Of a DNA stretch of 64,000 nt, positions 16,744 through 25,808 are shown piece by piece; position 1 is the stretch's first letter; each line of letters begins with the position of its first letter. The stretch is from JALZVT01 sp964634815. GTDB lineage: Bacteria; Pseudomonadota; Gammaproteobacteria; Pseudomonadales; Azotimanducaceae. Position numbers and translations under genes: made by a program. The stretch lies in the NCBI GenBank assembly GCA_964634815.1, contig CAZWMD010000015.1, positions 1-64,000 on the forward strand. The letters are read 5' to 3'. The notes beneath the pieces were generated by a model. The model ran no database searches. It worked only from the letters and a program-made list of their open reading frames with translations, and was not told the DNA's origin.

Positions 16744-18180
16744 ATGCTGGACCCCACCTACCCCTACTATCTCGCCAACCGCCCCGTTGCAGCCAATACC
16801 GACCTGGAGGTCACCAACAAGTATACCGGTGAGGTCGCAACTCGAGTGGCTCTGGCAGACCCCGCGGCAATCGACGCGGGTATTGCAGCCGCAGACCAGG
16901 CGACCAGAGCCATGCGCCAGATGCCCGCCTACGCACGTCAGGATGTTCTGATGCACTGTGTCGCTCGCTTCACAGAGCGCCACGAAGAAATGTCAAAGGC
17001 GCTGTGCATAGAAGCAGGCAAACCAATAAAGGATGCCCGGGGTGAGGTGACGAGGCTGATCGATACCTTCCGAATAGCGGCTGAAGAGGCGGTTCGAATC
17101 TACGGTGAAGTGATGCCACTCGACATAAGTCCCCGGGCGCAGGGATACACTGGTCAGTGGAAACGCGTACCCATCGGTGCCTGCTCATTCATCTCACCAT
17201 TTAATTTTCCCCTCAACCTCGCTGCCCACAAGGTGGCACCCGCATTGGCTGTAGGTTGTCCCTTTGTCCTCAAACCCGCCAGCATGACGCCTATTGGCGC
17301 TCTCATCATTGGCGAAGTGCTGGCAGAAACCGACCTACCTGCCGGTGCCTTCTCTATATTGCCTGCTCGTCGTGACGGGGCAGATCTGTTTACGGTGGAT
17401 GAGCGATTGAAACTCTTGTCTTTTACCGGCTCGCCTGGGGTGGGGTGGGAGCTCAAGAAAAAAGCCGGAAAAAAGCCCGTCGTGCTAGAGCTGGGTGGCA
17501 ATGCCGCCGTTATCGTCGACGAAGATGCTGACCTAAACGACGCCGTTGAGCGAATTATTTTTGGCGCATTCTACCAATCCGGACAAAGCTGCATTGGAGT
17601 GCAGCGGATCATGATCCACGCTAAAATCTACGATCAACTACGGAGTTTGCTGGTTGAAAAAACTCGGGCACTCATAATGGGAGACCCGCTCAACGAAGAC
17701 ACGTTTATTGGCCCCGTTATCTCCGAAAAGGAAGCTATCCGACTTGAAGACTGGATTAACCGCGCAGTGAATGCCGGTGGAAAACTGCTGTGCGGCGGAA
17801 AACGCGAAGGGGCCATGCTCGAGGCGACGTTGCTCGAGGACGTTCCAGGCGACCAGGATCTGGTGTGTCTGGAAGCGTTTGGACCAGTAGCCGTGCTCAG
17901 CAAGTTCTCAGACTTTGATGAGGCGCTGGAAGAGGTCAATAGCAGTGATTTTGGACTGCAAGCCGGAATCTTTACACGTGATATCTACAAGGCCCAGAAA
18001 GCCTGGGACGAACTGGAAGTGGGCGGTGTGGTCATCGGCGATGTCCCTTCATGGCGCGTGGATCACATGCCCTACGGTGGCGTTAAGGAAAGTGGTCTTG
18101 GCCGGGAAGGTATTCGCTTCGCCATCGAAGACATGACCGAGATCCGCATGATGGTGGTTCGCACGCCGCCCGGCGGTTAG
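16744..18180 (+). CDS. aldehyde dehydrogenase family protein
   Basis: A 478-residue NAD(P)-dependent aldehyde dehydrogenase. The Rossmann motif is SFTGSPGVGWEL, the general-base glutamate lies in LELGGN and the catalytic cysteine in YQSGQSCIGVQR. The substrate aldehyde is not evident. It is a single-domain, full-length enzyme without signal peptide, so cytoplasmic. The ATG is preceded by an AAGGA SD inside a tandem repeat. The ThDP-dependent enzyme follows 64 bases downstream, which suggests the pair handle one pathway, for example a 2-keto-acid or aldehyde step; that link is inference. Confidence 0.92.
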   Translation: MLDPTYPYYLANRPVAANTDLEVTNKYTGEVATRVALADPAAIDAGIAAADQATRAMRQMPAYARQDVLMHCVARFTERHEEMSKALCIEAGKPIKDARGEVTRLIDTFRIAAEEAVRIYGEVMPLDISPRAQGYTGQWKRVPIGACSFISPFNFPLNLAAHKVAPALAVGCPFVLKPASMTPIGALIIGEVLAETDLPAGAFSILPARRDGADLFTVDERLKLLSFTGSPGVGWELKKKAGKKPVVLELGGNAAVIVDEDADLNDAVERIIFGAFYQSGQSCIGVQRIMIHAKIYDQLRSLLVEKTRALIMGDPLNEDTFIGPVISEKEAIRLEDWINRAVNAGGKLLCGGKREGAMLEATLLEDVPGDQDLVCLEAFGPVAVLSKFSDFDEALEEVNSSDFGLQAGIFTRDIYKAQKAWDELEVGGVVIGDVPSWRVDHMPYGGVKESGLGREGIRFAIEDMTEIRMMVVRTPPGG

Positions 18181-18244
18181 TTCTTTTCGAACCGGGCAAA
18201 AAACACAACACAATTTCAATCAATCAAGCTAAACGAGAACACCA

Positions 18245-19891
18245 ATGACTAAAGCATCCGACCTGTTTATCCAGACCCTGGAAGAAGAAGGAGTGGAATA
18301 CATCTTCGGAATTCCAGGTGAGGAAAATCTCGACTTTCTCGATAGTCTGTCTCGGTCCAAGAAAATTAAATTGATTCTTACCCGTCACGAACAGGCAGCG
18401 GGTTTCATGGCGGCAACCTATGGTCGCTTTACAGGCAAAACCGGCGTGTGTCTCTCGACCCTTGGGCCGGGCGCCACAAACTTTGTTACCAGCGCAGCCT
18501 ACGCACAGCTAGGCGGTATGCCCATGATGATGATTACCGGCCAGAAGCCGGTGAAGAAATCCAAGCAGGGTCGCTTTCAAATTCTCGACGTTGTGGATGT
18601 CATGGGTCCCGTTACAAAGTATGCAAGTCAGATTGTCTCGGGAGATAACATTCCGAGCCGCGTGAGAGAGGCCATGCGTTTGGCTGAGGAAGAAAAGCCT
18701 GGCGCGGTACATCTGGAGCTACCTGAAGATATTGCCGACGAAGATACAGATGAGATCGCAATTCCCGCACCGGTAACGCGGCGTCCGATCGCAGAAAACA
18801 AGGCCATCACAGCAGCCATTGAACGCATTGAGGCAGCTACCTCTCCTATCCTGGTGATCGGCGCCGGAGCAAATCGCAAGATTACCGGCAAGATGTTGCT
18901 GGAATTGGTCGAACAGACCGGCATTCCGTTTGTAACCACTCAATTGGGCAAGGGGGTTATCGATGAGCGCCATAACTCGTTTATGGGCAACGCGGCACTC
19001 TCTACTGGTGACTTTGTACATCGAGCGATCGAGGCTGCAGACCTCATTATCAATGTCGGTCATGACGTCATCGAAAAGCCACCTTTTTTCATGCAGGTTG
19101 GCGGTACTGAAGTTATTCACATCTCCTTCCGTTCCGCAGAAGTAGACCCTGTCTATTTCCCTCAGGTTGAGGTTGTTGGTGACATTGGTAACGCGATCTG
19201 GCGAATCAAGGAAGGTTTGTCAAAGGACGCAAGCTGGGACTTTTCGCGGATGGCCGAGGTGCGTAAAGCAGGCAAAGCCAATGAAGCCGAGGGCACCGAT
19301 GATGATCGCTTTCCTATCTATCCCCAGAGGCTGGTTCGTGAAGTTCGCGATGCGATGCCAGATGACGGCATCATTTGCCTGGACAACGGCGTCTACAAGA
19401 TCTGGTTCGCACGCAACTACACAGCTCATGAACCCAATACCGTGCTACTCGATAACGCCCTGGCAACGATGGGAGCAGGGCTGCCCTCAGCCATGGCCGC
19501 AAGGATTGTGCATCCCAATAAGAAGGTCATGGCAATCTGCGGCGATGGCGGTTTCATGATGAACAGTCAGGAAATGGAGACTGCCGTTAGACTGAAGCAG
19601 GATTTAGTGGTTCTTATTCTCAATGACAGTGCGTACGGCATGATTCGCTGGAAGCAGGCCAACATGGGCTTCAATGACTGGGGGCTTGAGTACGGCAATC
19701 CGGATTTTGTGAAATACGCCGAAAGCTACGGCGCCCATGGCCACCGCGTGAGCTCAGTAGATAGTCTTGCATCAATTCTCGAGACCTGTCTGAACAGCCC
19801 GGGAGTTCATCTGATTGACTGCCCAGTGGACTACACCGAAAACGATGAAATCCTGAATCATAATATCCAGGCGCTAAGCGCTAAGGTTTAG
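18245..19891 (+). CDS. thiamine-diphosphate-dependent enzyme, acetolactate-synthase-like
   Basis: A 548-residue member of the acetolactate synthase/benzoylformate decarboxylase family. The N-terminal PYR domain carries the cofactor-activating glutamate (RHEQAAGFMA, Glu49). The central domain resembles the FAD/transhydrogenase-like domain, and the C-terminal PP domain has the ThDP-Mg motif GDG (433-435) ending at Asn460. It is the length of a catabolic AlsS-type or decarboxylase enzyme. No ilvN-type regulatory subunit follows, which argues against the biosynthetic acetohydroxyacid synthase IlvB. Its partner is the upstream aldehyde dehydrogenase. The exact reaction is unresolved. Confidence 0.88.
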   Translation: MTKASDLFIQTLEEEGVEYIFGIPGEENLDFLDSLSRSKKIKLILTRHEQAAGFMAATYGRFTGKTGVCLSTLGPGATNFVTSAAYAQLGGMPMMMITGQKPVKKSKQGRFQILDVVDVMGPVTKYASQIVSGDNIPSRVREAMRLAEEEKPGAVHLELPEDIADEDTDEIAIPAPVTRRPIAENKAITAAIERIEAATSPILVIGAGANRKITGKMLLELVEQTGIPFVTTQLGKGVIDERHNSFMGNAALSTGDFVHRAIEAADLIINVGHDVIEKPPFFMQVGGTEVIHISFRSAEVDPVYFPQVEVVGDIGNAIWRIKEGLSKDASWDFSRMAEVRKAGKANEAEGTDDDRFPIYPQRLVREVRDAMPDDGIICLDNGVYKIWFARNYTAHEPNTVLLDNALATMGAGLPSAMAARIVHPNKKVMAICGDGGFMMNSQEMETAVRLKQDLVVLILNDSAYGMIRWKQANMGFNDWGLEYGNPDFVKYAESYGAHGHRVSSVDSLASILETCLNSPGVHLIDCPVDYTENDEILNHNIQALSAKV

Positions 19892-19904
19892 GCAGATATC
19901 CAAC

Positions 19905-19930
19905 CCTCGCCCGAAATCCATCGGGCGAGG
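19905..19930 (+). terminator. hairpin after the ThDP-enzyme gene
   Basis: cctcgcccga and tcgggcgagg form a perfect 10-bp GC-rich stem around a 6-base loop, 14 bases after the stop codon. Only a modest T-rich stretch follows (cccattgaccatttat), so termination efficiency is uncertain, but position and stem strength fit a terminator for the ALDH-ThDP enzyme operon. Confidence 0.6.
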
Positions 19931-20108
19931 CCCATTGACCATTTATCTGTCAGATCTGATCAAAAAACAGGCAATATCCCCAAAAAATTCCCACCAAAGT
20001 GCGATATTTTGGGCTCTTTCGACCCACTTATAGCGCTCGTCCGGTAAAATCTCGCCGCTTTTAGTTACGCAGTAATCATCGCTTTAGCGAATCAAACAGC
20101 CAAGCCCC

Positions 20109-20609
20109 GTGACTTCCCCTAGCCCCAGAAAATCCCCATTACACCAAGACACTGGATCATCTCGACGTCCCTCTGACGAACAGGCTGACCGAATCGGCGA
20201 AACTCTGCGTTTCTTGTTGGTGGCCCTGGCGGGATTTGGTGTCGATATCTGTGTGGTTTGGAGCCTGATCAATTTCTACGCTGTACCGGAGCAAATTGCC
20301 TGCGTCGCTGGCTTTGCACTCGCCACCGCGGGCTGCTTCTTTGCCCACAAGAGTTGGACCTTTCGCAACGCACCTCAAGCCACTCTCTGGCGTTTTTTGG
20401 GTTATTGGACAATTACCCTGTTCACGCTGACCGTTCGACTGGTGCTCTTTACCCAACTGGGTGAGGCGTACTCGCGCGATGAATTGCCCATTCCAGTGCG
20501 TCTGGCTATCGCTGGTGGTGTGGCCTTTGTGCTGGCTTACCTGTTGAGCAACAAACTGGTATTCAGCTCAGCTGCTGCCAGCTCACCTCGCACTCCCCCT
20601 GGTCCGTAG
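20109..20609 (+). CDS. GtrA family membrane protein
   Basis: A 166-residue protein from a GTG start with four membrane helices (about 40-60, 66-85, 101-120 and 128-150). It carries the GtrA signatures RFLLVALAGFGVDICVVW and FFAHKSWTFRN. GtrA-like proteins are thought to assist translocation of lipid-linked sugars in polysaccharide or O-antigen modification. No glycosyltransferase is adjacent here. About 217 bases separate it from the previous gene and include a 10-base palindrome (tcagatctga, 19950-19959), but no clear promoter was seen. Its 3' end overlaps the convergent YaeQ gene by 47 bases. Confidence 0.8.
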   Translation: MTSPSPRKSPLHQDTGSSRRPSDEQADRIGETLRFLLVALAGFGVDICVVWSLINFYAVPEQIACVAGFALATAGCFFAHKSWTFRNAPQATLWRFLGYWTITLFTLTVRLVLFTQLGEAYSRDELPIPVRLAIAGGVAFVLAYLLSNKLVFSSAAASSPRTPPGP

Positions 20610-21093
20610 CCACATAAGCCGATTGGCCAGTAATGGTCACACTCATTTTCATGGTGCGCGTTAGGAGCTTACTTAATACGGACACCTCTTCGGTGTTAAA
20701 CGCAAACACCTCAACAGCCAGGCCCGAGCGCTGCAAATTGAGCTGATTCCACCAGGTGGATGATTTGCTGTTAAAGGCATACACAAGCGTGCGCCCGGAC
20801 TGACGTGTTGCTTTCTTCAACCGGTCAATGCCAGGCTCACCAACCTCGACCCACAACTCTATCTGGTCATCGAGACTTTTCAGCCAAATGTCCGGCTCTT
20901 CGGTATCACTCAGACCGCGGGTGAAGCTAAGACCTTCCTGTGCGTTCAGACAAAACGCCATTACCCGAACCAGCATGCGCTCGGCAGACTCGGACGGATG
21001 TTGCGCGACGGTAAGGTTCAGGCTGTCATAGACCTCGCGGTCGAGATCCGACAACGAAATAGAGAATTTGTGAATCGTGGGTTTCAGTGCCAT
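20563..21093 (-). CDS. yaeQ: YaeQ family protein
   Basis: A 176-residue protein matching YaeQ along its length: ALKPTIHKFSISLSDLDR at the start, AFCLNAQEGLSFTRGLSD in the middle and LWVEVGEPGIDRLKKA afterwards. YaeQ has a PD-(D/E)XK-nuclease-like fold of unknown function; E. coli YaeQ was once reported to compensate for loss of RfaH. It is cytoplasmic with no signal. It is probably cotranscribed with the spermidine-synthase-like gene 20 bases upstream and runs tail-to-tail into GtrA with overlapping coding ends. Confidence 0.88.
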   Translation of the reverse strand: MALKPTIHKFSISLSDLDREVYDSLNLTVAQHPSESAERMLVRVMAFCLNAQEGLSFTRGLSDTEEPDIWLKSLDDQIELWVEVGEPGIDRLKKATRQSGRTLVYAFNSKSSTWWNQLNLQRSGLAVEVFAFNTEEVSVLSKLLTRTMKMSVTITGQSAYVATDQGECEVSWQQLS

Positions 21094-21113
21094 AGCAAAC
21101 GCCTAAACTGGAC

Positions 21114-21818
21114 CTAACAGGTGGCCAACCAAATTACATGTCGAGCCCCCTTGCCCGCATGCGCTCGCACCCGATGTTCCGTAACACTAAAGCCAACCTT
21201 TTCCAGGCGCGCAGCAAATGAGGGGTCAGGTCCCGCCGACCAAACAGCAAGCACCCCACCCTCACGAAGCGCATTCAGCGCACGCGACAACCCATCCGCA
21301 CTGTAAAGCCGATGATTGTGATCGTGAGTCAGACCTTCGGGGCCGTTGTCGACGTCGAGTAGTATCGCATCGTATTTGCTCCTGGCACGGTCGATAAACC
21401 GATACACATCCCCCTGAACTACATTCACTCGGGAATCCTCAAGCGGCCGGCCCGCGCAATCGCCAATAATCGTCTCGTTCCACTCGATCACTCCGGGAAC
21501 AAGTTCGGCGACATCTATTTGAGGATTCGGAAAACGCTGCGCCGTCTCGTCACACCACCGCAGAGCCGCTGCAAGCGTGAAGCCCATACCCAGGCCGCCA
21601 ATCAATACTCTTAACTCTGTAGTGGCCTTAAGTACACCAAGCGGCAAAGTACCCAGCGCATCTTCTGATGCATGCGCCCGGGAACTCATCAAATCGCCGG
21701 GTTCACCTTTTATTCGAATCGCATATTCCGGCGCTCTGGCCATTTCCCGGCGATAAAGCTGCAATTCACCCCCACTCTTGGGTATAGCGGCACTGCTTTG
21801 ATACTCCCAACGAGCCAC
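21114..21818 (-). CDS. spermidine-synthase-like methyltransferase-fold protein
   Basis: A 234-residue protein with the glycine-rich nucleotide motif LIGGLGMGFTLAAAL, an acidic strand (IDVAELVPGVIEWNE) and YDAILLDVDNGPEGLT, the order seen in spermidine-synthase-like proteins. Several polyamine-synthase residues are not obvious, and small proteins of this type are usually annotated only as spermidine-synthase-like, so true polyamine synthesis is not claimed. It is divergent from the permease and likely cotranscribed with yaeQ. Confidence 0.75.
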   Translation of the reverse strand: MARWEYQSSAAIPKSGGELQLYRREMARAPEYAIRIKGEPGDLMSSRAHASEDALGTLPLGVLKATTELRVLIGGLGMGFTLAAALRWCDETAQRFPNPQIDVAELVPGVIEWNETIIGDCAGRPLEDSRVNVVQGDVYRFIDRARSKYDAILLDVDNGPEGLTHDHNHRLYSADGLSRALNALREGGVLAVWSAGPDPSFAARLEKVGFSVTEHRVRAHAGKGARHVIWLATC

Positions 21819-21898
21819 TAGTGGGGCTGCTCCTCTATCGCCAACAACATGATTGGCCTATTATCCCCCTAATTCCGAGCAGAAGCTCCAGTGAATCT

Positions 21899-23245
21899 AT
21901 GACTGCGAACAGTTTGCCAAGAGTACTGGGCTTTTGGGATGTGTTCTTCATCGCCGTCGGGCAGATCATCGGCGCCGGAGTTGTCACCCTGACCGGCATC
22001 GCCATTGGCATGACCGGCCCGTCGATCATTCTCGCCTACCTGTTATCCGCACCACTGGTTATTGCCGCCACGGTGCTCATCATTATGGCCGGTGCCACCC
22101 TGCCTGTAACCGGAGCCTACTACGCCTGGACTTCTCGCCTTGGCGGCGGCTGGCTGGGCAGCATCACGTTATCGCTGATTTTTTTAGCTGGTATCTCTCT
22201 TAGTCTGTACGGAAGTTCCTTTGGGCTTTATCTGGAGCCGCTGTTTCCCGTTTTGTCTTCCGACGAATGGGGAATCCTCATCATCTCACTGCTGTGTGGT
22301 GCAAATTTATTTGGGCTGTCGATGGCGTCAAAGGTACAAATGTGTCTGGTGCTGGTATTGCTCTCTGCACTGGCTATCTATGCAGGCTTTGCAGCTCCGA
22401 GAATTGATGCGGCTCTGCTAACACCCGCATTCCCGCATGGAATCACAGGGTTTATTACAGCCGTGTTCTTGCTGAAGTTCGCCACCGGCGGTGCTTATAT
22501 GATCGTTGGCCTAAGCGGTGAAATGAAAGACCCACAACGCACCATCCCCACTGTGATGATAGGTGCAACGCTGGTTGTTGCATTGATCTATAGCGCTGTG
22601 GCGCTCGCAAGCGTGGGTGTTATCCACTGGACAAAAATGGTCGATCAGCCACTCACAGTAGCCGGCGAGGCGTTTCTTCCAGGCTGGGCACTGAGTTATT
22701 TCCTGATCGGCGGCGCAGGACTTGCCATATGCACCACCTTGAACTCCCAATTCATACAGCTACCACGCACCTTTATCGTAGCTAGCTGGGATCGACTCAT
22801 TCCCCACTGGGTTGGGGCACTGAATCGCTTCCAGGCCCCATGGGTAATCTTGTTAGGCATGCTTGTGGTGGGCATAGGTCCCCTCACAATTGGCCTCGAC
22901 ATCGGAGAACTGGCGCGAGCGGCCACTCTGTCTGCAAGCTTCCCTGCGTTTATCGTTTACTGGAGTGTGGTGCAGATACCCAAGAAATTTCCAGCTGAAT
23001 ACGCCAAATCAAGCTTCAAGCTAAAGCCTGTGTGGCTGTGGACTTTCTTTGGCTTTTCAATCACCGCCACGCTTATTGGGATTATCTTTTTAGCTCAAAC
23101 CCTTTCGAGTCGCGTTACGTTTCTGTTTATCGTCTGGATACTGATTTCCATCGCCTACTACCCACTGCGTCGCATGTGGCTAGCTAAAAAAGGGTTCGAT
23201 CTGGATGCACTCACTACTGATCGGGCAGTATTTTCGGATCGCTAG
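21899..23245 (+). CDS. APC family amino-acid permease
   Basis: From ATG 21899 this is a 448-residue, twelve-helix inner-membrane protein with the APC signature in helix 1 (FFIAVGQIIGAGVVTLTG) and the helix 6 region FLLKFATGGAYMIVGLSGEM. It probably imports an amino acid or amine in exchange or with protons. The frame is also open to a GTG at 21821, but that start would leave only two bases to the divergent gene and no promoter, so the ATG followed by TANSLPRVLGFWD is preferred. Substrate unknown. Confidence 0.85.
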   Translation: MTANSLPRVLGFWDVFFIAVGQIIGAGVVTLTGIAIGMTGPSIILAYLLSAPLVIAATVLIIMAGATLPVTGAYYAWTSRLGGGWLGSITLSLIFLAGISLSLYGSSFGLYLEPLFPVLSSDEWGILIISLLCGANLFGLSMASKVQMCLVLVLLSALAIYAGFAAPRIDAALLTPAFPHGITGFITAVFLLKFATGGAYMIVGLSGEMKDPQRTIPTVMIGATLVVALIYSAVALASVGVIHWTKMVDQPLTVAGEAFLPGWALSYFLIGGAGLAICTTLNSQFIQLPRTFIVASWDRLIPHWVGALNRFQAPWVILLGMLVVGIGPLTIGLDIGELARAATLSASFPAFIVYWSVVQIPKKFPAEYAKSSFKLKPVWLWTFFGFSITATLIGIIFLAQTLSSRVTFLFIVWILISIAYYPLRRMWLAKKGFDLDALTTDRAVFSDR

Positions 23246-23316
23246 CCCCCCACCACAGGGTTGAGAACGCGCCAGAACAATCAGTGAAAACAACCTAGTG
23301 GGAGAAGGACCGACAT

Positions 23317-23847
23317 ATGAAAATGCGCATAAACAAAGCTCTCGGCGCGGCACTGGTGTTTTGGAGTTTACTGGTTAGCGCCGGATGCACCCACGATATA
23401 AACCAGCCTGATCCGGAGACTGCCACAAACGACGTAAATGCGGTCCTGGATGATCTACATGCCCAGGCTGCTGCAGCAAACTTTTTGGGCTACTTTGAAC
23501 TCTACGCGCCAACAGCGGTATTCCTGGGAACCGACAGAAGCGAGTACTGGCCACTGGAAGAGTTCAAGGCCTATACCAAACCAAGGTTTGAAACGGGCAA
23601 GGGCTGGACTTACACCCCCATCAGTCGGCAACTGCATTTCCACGGCAATACCGCCTGGTTTGAGGAAGAGCTGCGCTCCGAAAGCTACGGCCGGGTCCGC
23701 GGCACTGGCGTGTTAGTTAAGCTCCCTGATGCGGCAAGCGGTTCGAACCTGTGGCGAGTAGCGCAATACAATCTGACACTACCCATTCCAAATCCTCTCT
23801 TCAGCGATGTTGCCAAGAACATCAAGGAATTCTATGGCGAGCCCTAG
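23317..23847 (+). CDS. NTF2/SnoaL-like lipoprotein
   Basis: A 176-residue protein with an N-terminal signal ending in a lipobox (LLVSAGC), so it is predicted to be lipid-anchored. The mature part (NAVLDDLHAQAAAANFLGYF, FETGKGWTYTPI, TAWFEEELRSESYGRVRGTGVLVK) matches the cone-shaped NTF2-like/SnoaL_3 fold often described as nuclear transport factor 2 family. Activity unknown. A strong SD (ggagaagga) precedes the ATG. The 3' end converges on an acyl-CoA dehydrogenase gene 14 bases away. Confidence 0.82.
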   Translation: MKMRINKALGAALVFWSLLVSAGCTHDINQPDPETATNDVNAVLDDLHAQAAAANFLGYFELYAPTAVFLGTDRSEYWPLEEFKAYTKPRFETGKGWTYTPISRQLHFHGNTAWFEEELRSESYGRVRGTGVLVKLPDAASGSNLWRVAQYNLTLPIPNPLFSDVAKNIKEFYGEP

Positions 23848-23861
23848 GCGGGCAAGCTCTG

Positions 23862-25070
23862 CTAGAGACCAAGTACTGCTTTGGCAATAACGTTCCGCTG
23901 AATTTCGTTCGAGCCGCCATAAATGCTGGCAGCTCGTCCGAAGTTATAGTCGCTTAAGGCACGCAGCGCATAGGGATCGCCAGGTGGGCTCATATTGCTT
24001 TCGCCAGCCACCAGGTCGAGCTCAAAAGGCTGGGAATAGTAACCAACAGCTTCAACCCTGAGGATTTGAATCATCTGTTGTATCTCCGTCCCGAGGATTT
24101 TCAGCGCTGACGCTGAATCCCCAGGGTTATTGCCTGCTGCAAGCTCTGAGAGAATCCTCGCTTCCATTGTAGCCAACGATTCCAGTCGAATTTCTGCTTC
24201 GTTGAGGCGAGTAGTGAAATCGCTGTCCTGAAGCAGCGTTTTCCCCTCGGAGCCCATCTCGCGCTCTGCAAAACTACGCAGTGCTTCAATCGCTTTACGA
24301 GAACCCGCGACACCGGCTATGCCTGCACGCTCATGGCCGAGCAAGAACTTGGCATAACCCCAGCCTTTGTGCTCCTCGCCGATGAGATTACTTACGGGCA
24401 CTCGAACGTCCGTGAAGTAAACCTCGTTCAAGTGATGCAGGCCGTCGATTGAAACTATAGGTTTCACTTCGATACCGGGAGTTTTCATATCGATCAGCAC
24501 AAAACTAATGCCGTGTTGCGGTTTGGAACTGCCATCCGTCCGTACGAGGGCAAAGATCCAATCTGCCTTGTGGGCGTTAGTCGTCCAGATTTTTTGGCCA
24601 TTCACCACGTAATCATCGCCATCGCGTACCGCCGCTGTTTTCAGCGAAGCAAGGTCAGATCCACTGCCTGGCTCGGAATAGCCCTGACACCACCAGGTGC
24701 TGCCATCGAGAATACCAGGCAGGTGCTGATCTTTTTGTTCCTGACTACCAAAGGTATAGATCACCGGACCCACCATCCCAAGACCAAACGGCATGAGCAT
24801 GGGCGTTCCGGCCAGCGCGAGCTCCTCAGAGAAAATGTGTTTCTGGGTAATGTCCCAGCCGGTCCCGCCATATTCCTCGGGCCAGTCCGGCGCCACCCAG
24901 CCACGCTCAAACAGAGCGTTGTGCCAGCGGGCACCATCCTTTCGTTTGATGCCAAAGCCTAGTGAGGCAGCCTCTTGCAATTCTGGGGTCAAAGCCTCTT
25001 TGATAAAGTCGCGAACTTCCTGGCGGAAAGCATCCGCTGCACTATCGGTCTTCAAACTGGTGGCGCTCAC
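23862..25070 (-). CDS. acyl-CoA dehydrogenase family protein
   Basis: A 402-residue flavoprotein of the acyl-CoA dehydrogenase family. The N-terminal helical domain is followed by the FAD/substrate beta-domain (WCQGYSEPGSGSDLASLKT, GQKIWTTNAHKAD) and a C-terminal helical domain ending YGGSNEIQRNVIAKAVLGL, where the conserved Gly-Gly-Ser/Thr-Asn-Glu-Ile-Gln block contacts FAD. It would desaturate an acyl-CoA ester and pass electrons to ETF. Chain type is unknown. It lies 72 bases downstream of a PNPOx-fold gene on the same strand. Confidence 0.9.
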   Translation of the reverse strand: MSATSLKTDSAADAFRQEVRDFIKEALTPELQEAASLGFGIKRKDGARWHNALFERGWVAPDWPEEYGGTGWDITQKHIFSEELALAGTPMLMPFGLGMVGPVIYTFGSQEQKDQHLPGILDGSTWWCQGYSEPGSGSDLASLKTAAVRDGDDYVVNGQKIWTTNAHKADWIFALVRTDGSSKPQHGISFVLIDMKTPGIEVKPIVSIDGLHHLNEVYFTDVRVPVSNLIGEEHKGWGYAKFLLGHERAGIAGVAGSRKAIEALRSFAEREMGSEGKTLLQDSDFTTRLNEAEIRLESLATMEARILSELAAGNNPGDSASALKILGTEIQQMIQILRVEAVGYYSQPFELDLVAGESNMSPPGDPYALRALSDYNFGRAASIYGGSNEIQRNVIAKAVLGL

Positions 25071-25142
25071 ATCGAGACCCTCTTTTGGTAACGTGTATTG
25101 GACTTGTATTCACAGAACCCGCTTCCGGCTTTCAAATCTGTC

Positions 25143-25676
25143 CTACTGAATCGCAGGTGTTGCAGCCGCCATTTTCTCTCCGTCGTAGACAATTTTCTTG
25201 GTTGGTATGAATTCGACAACAACCCGGCGTGGAGAATCCAGAAATTCTACAAACTGTTCGACTAAAGCTGTGTTTTCGGCGCCCCGCAGTTTCTTGGCGA
25301 ATTCAGGATAGAACCAGTCCTTGATCTCACGATTGGCCTTGTCATGAATCACCGAGATACCTTTGTAGGTTACCGTCTTTCCAGGGCCCATATCTGTTCC
25401 AGCGCTGCTGATACAGACGCAAGTGCGAGGATCGCGGCGAATGGCCGGAAAACGTAGTCGCTGCTCCGCACCGGTCAACCATAACCGCCCATCACCTGTA
25501 TCCAGGTAGCTCATAATCACCCCAACTGGCTCACCTGCCTTGTTGGTCCACATAAAGGTGCACTCTTTCTGCTTTTCACGTAACTCAAACTCTCTGGACG
25601 CATCCAGCGGGTATTGAGTAACATCCTCGTAGTCTTCCGCGTATTCGTTATTACCAGGACGAGATTTTTGGGTCAT
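25143..25676 (-). CDS. pyridoxamine 5'-phosphate oxidase-like (flavin/F420-type split barrel) protein
   Basis: A 177-residue protein with the split-beta-barrel pattern of the PNPOx-like superfamily: PVGVIMSYLDTGDGRLWLTG, then RLRFPAIRRDPRTCVCIS and VTYKGISVIHD. These proteins bind FMN or related cofactors and are often uncharacterised oxidoreductases rather than true PdxH. An SD (gagga) precedes the ATG. It is probably transcribed with the downstream acyl-CoA dehydrogenase and is divergent from the Rieske oxygenase gene. Confidence 0.8.
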   Translation of the reverse strand: MTQKSRPGNNEYAEDYEDVTQYPLDASREFELREKQKECTFMWTNKAGEPVGVIMSYLDTGDGRLWLTGAEQRLRFPAIRRDPRTCVCISSAGTDMGPGKTVTYKGISVIHDKANREIKDWFYPEFAKKLRGAENTALVEQFVEFLDSPRRVVVEFIPTKKIVYDGEKMAAATPAIQ

Positions 25677-25808
25677 AGTTCCTCACCACCTTGAGTCAAT
25701 TTGCTTCGAACGTCGTTAAACAGGCGTCAATTTATCAATATTCTGGCACCTAGGAAAATATGGTAAAACTAGCCCAGGCACTCAAGATCTGACACACAGA
25801 CCCTCCTG

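Noticed and set aside
18245..19891. Calling the ThDP enzyme the biosynthetic acetohydroxyacid synthase IlvB
   Set aside because: No regulatory subunit gene follows, and the neighbour is an aldehyde dehydrogenase.
21821..21898. Upstream GTG start for the amino-acid permease
   Set aside because: It leaves two bases to the divergent gene and adds residues unlike APC N-termini; the ATG at 21899 fits better.
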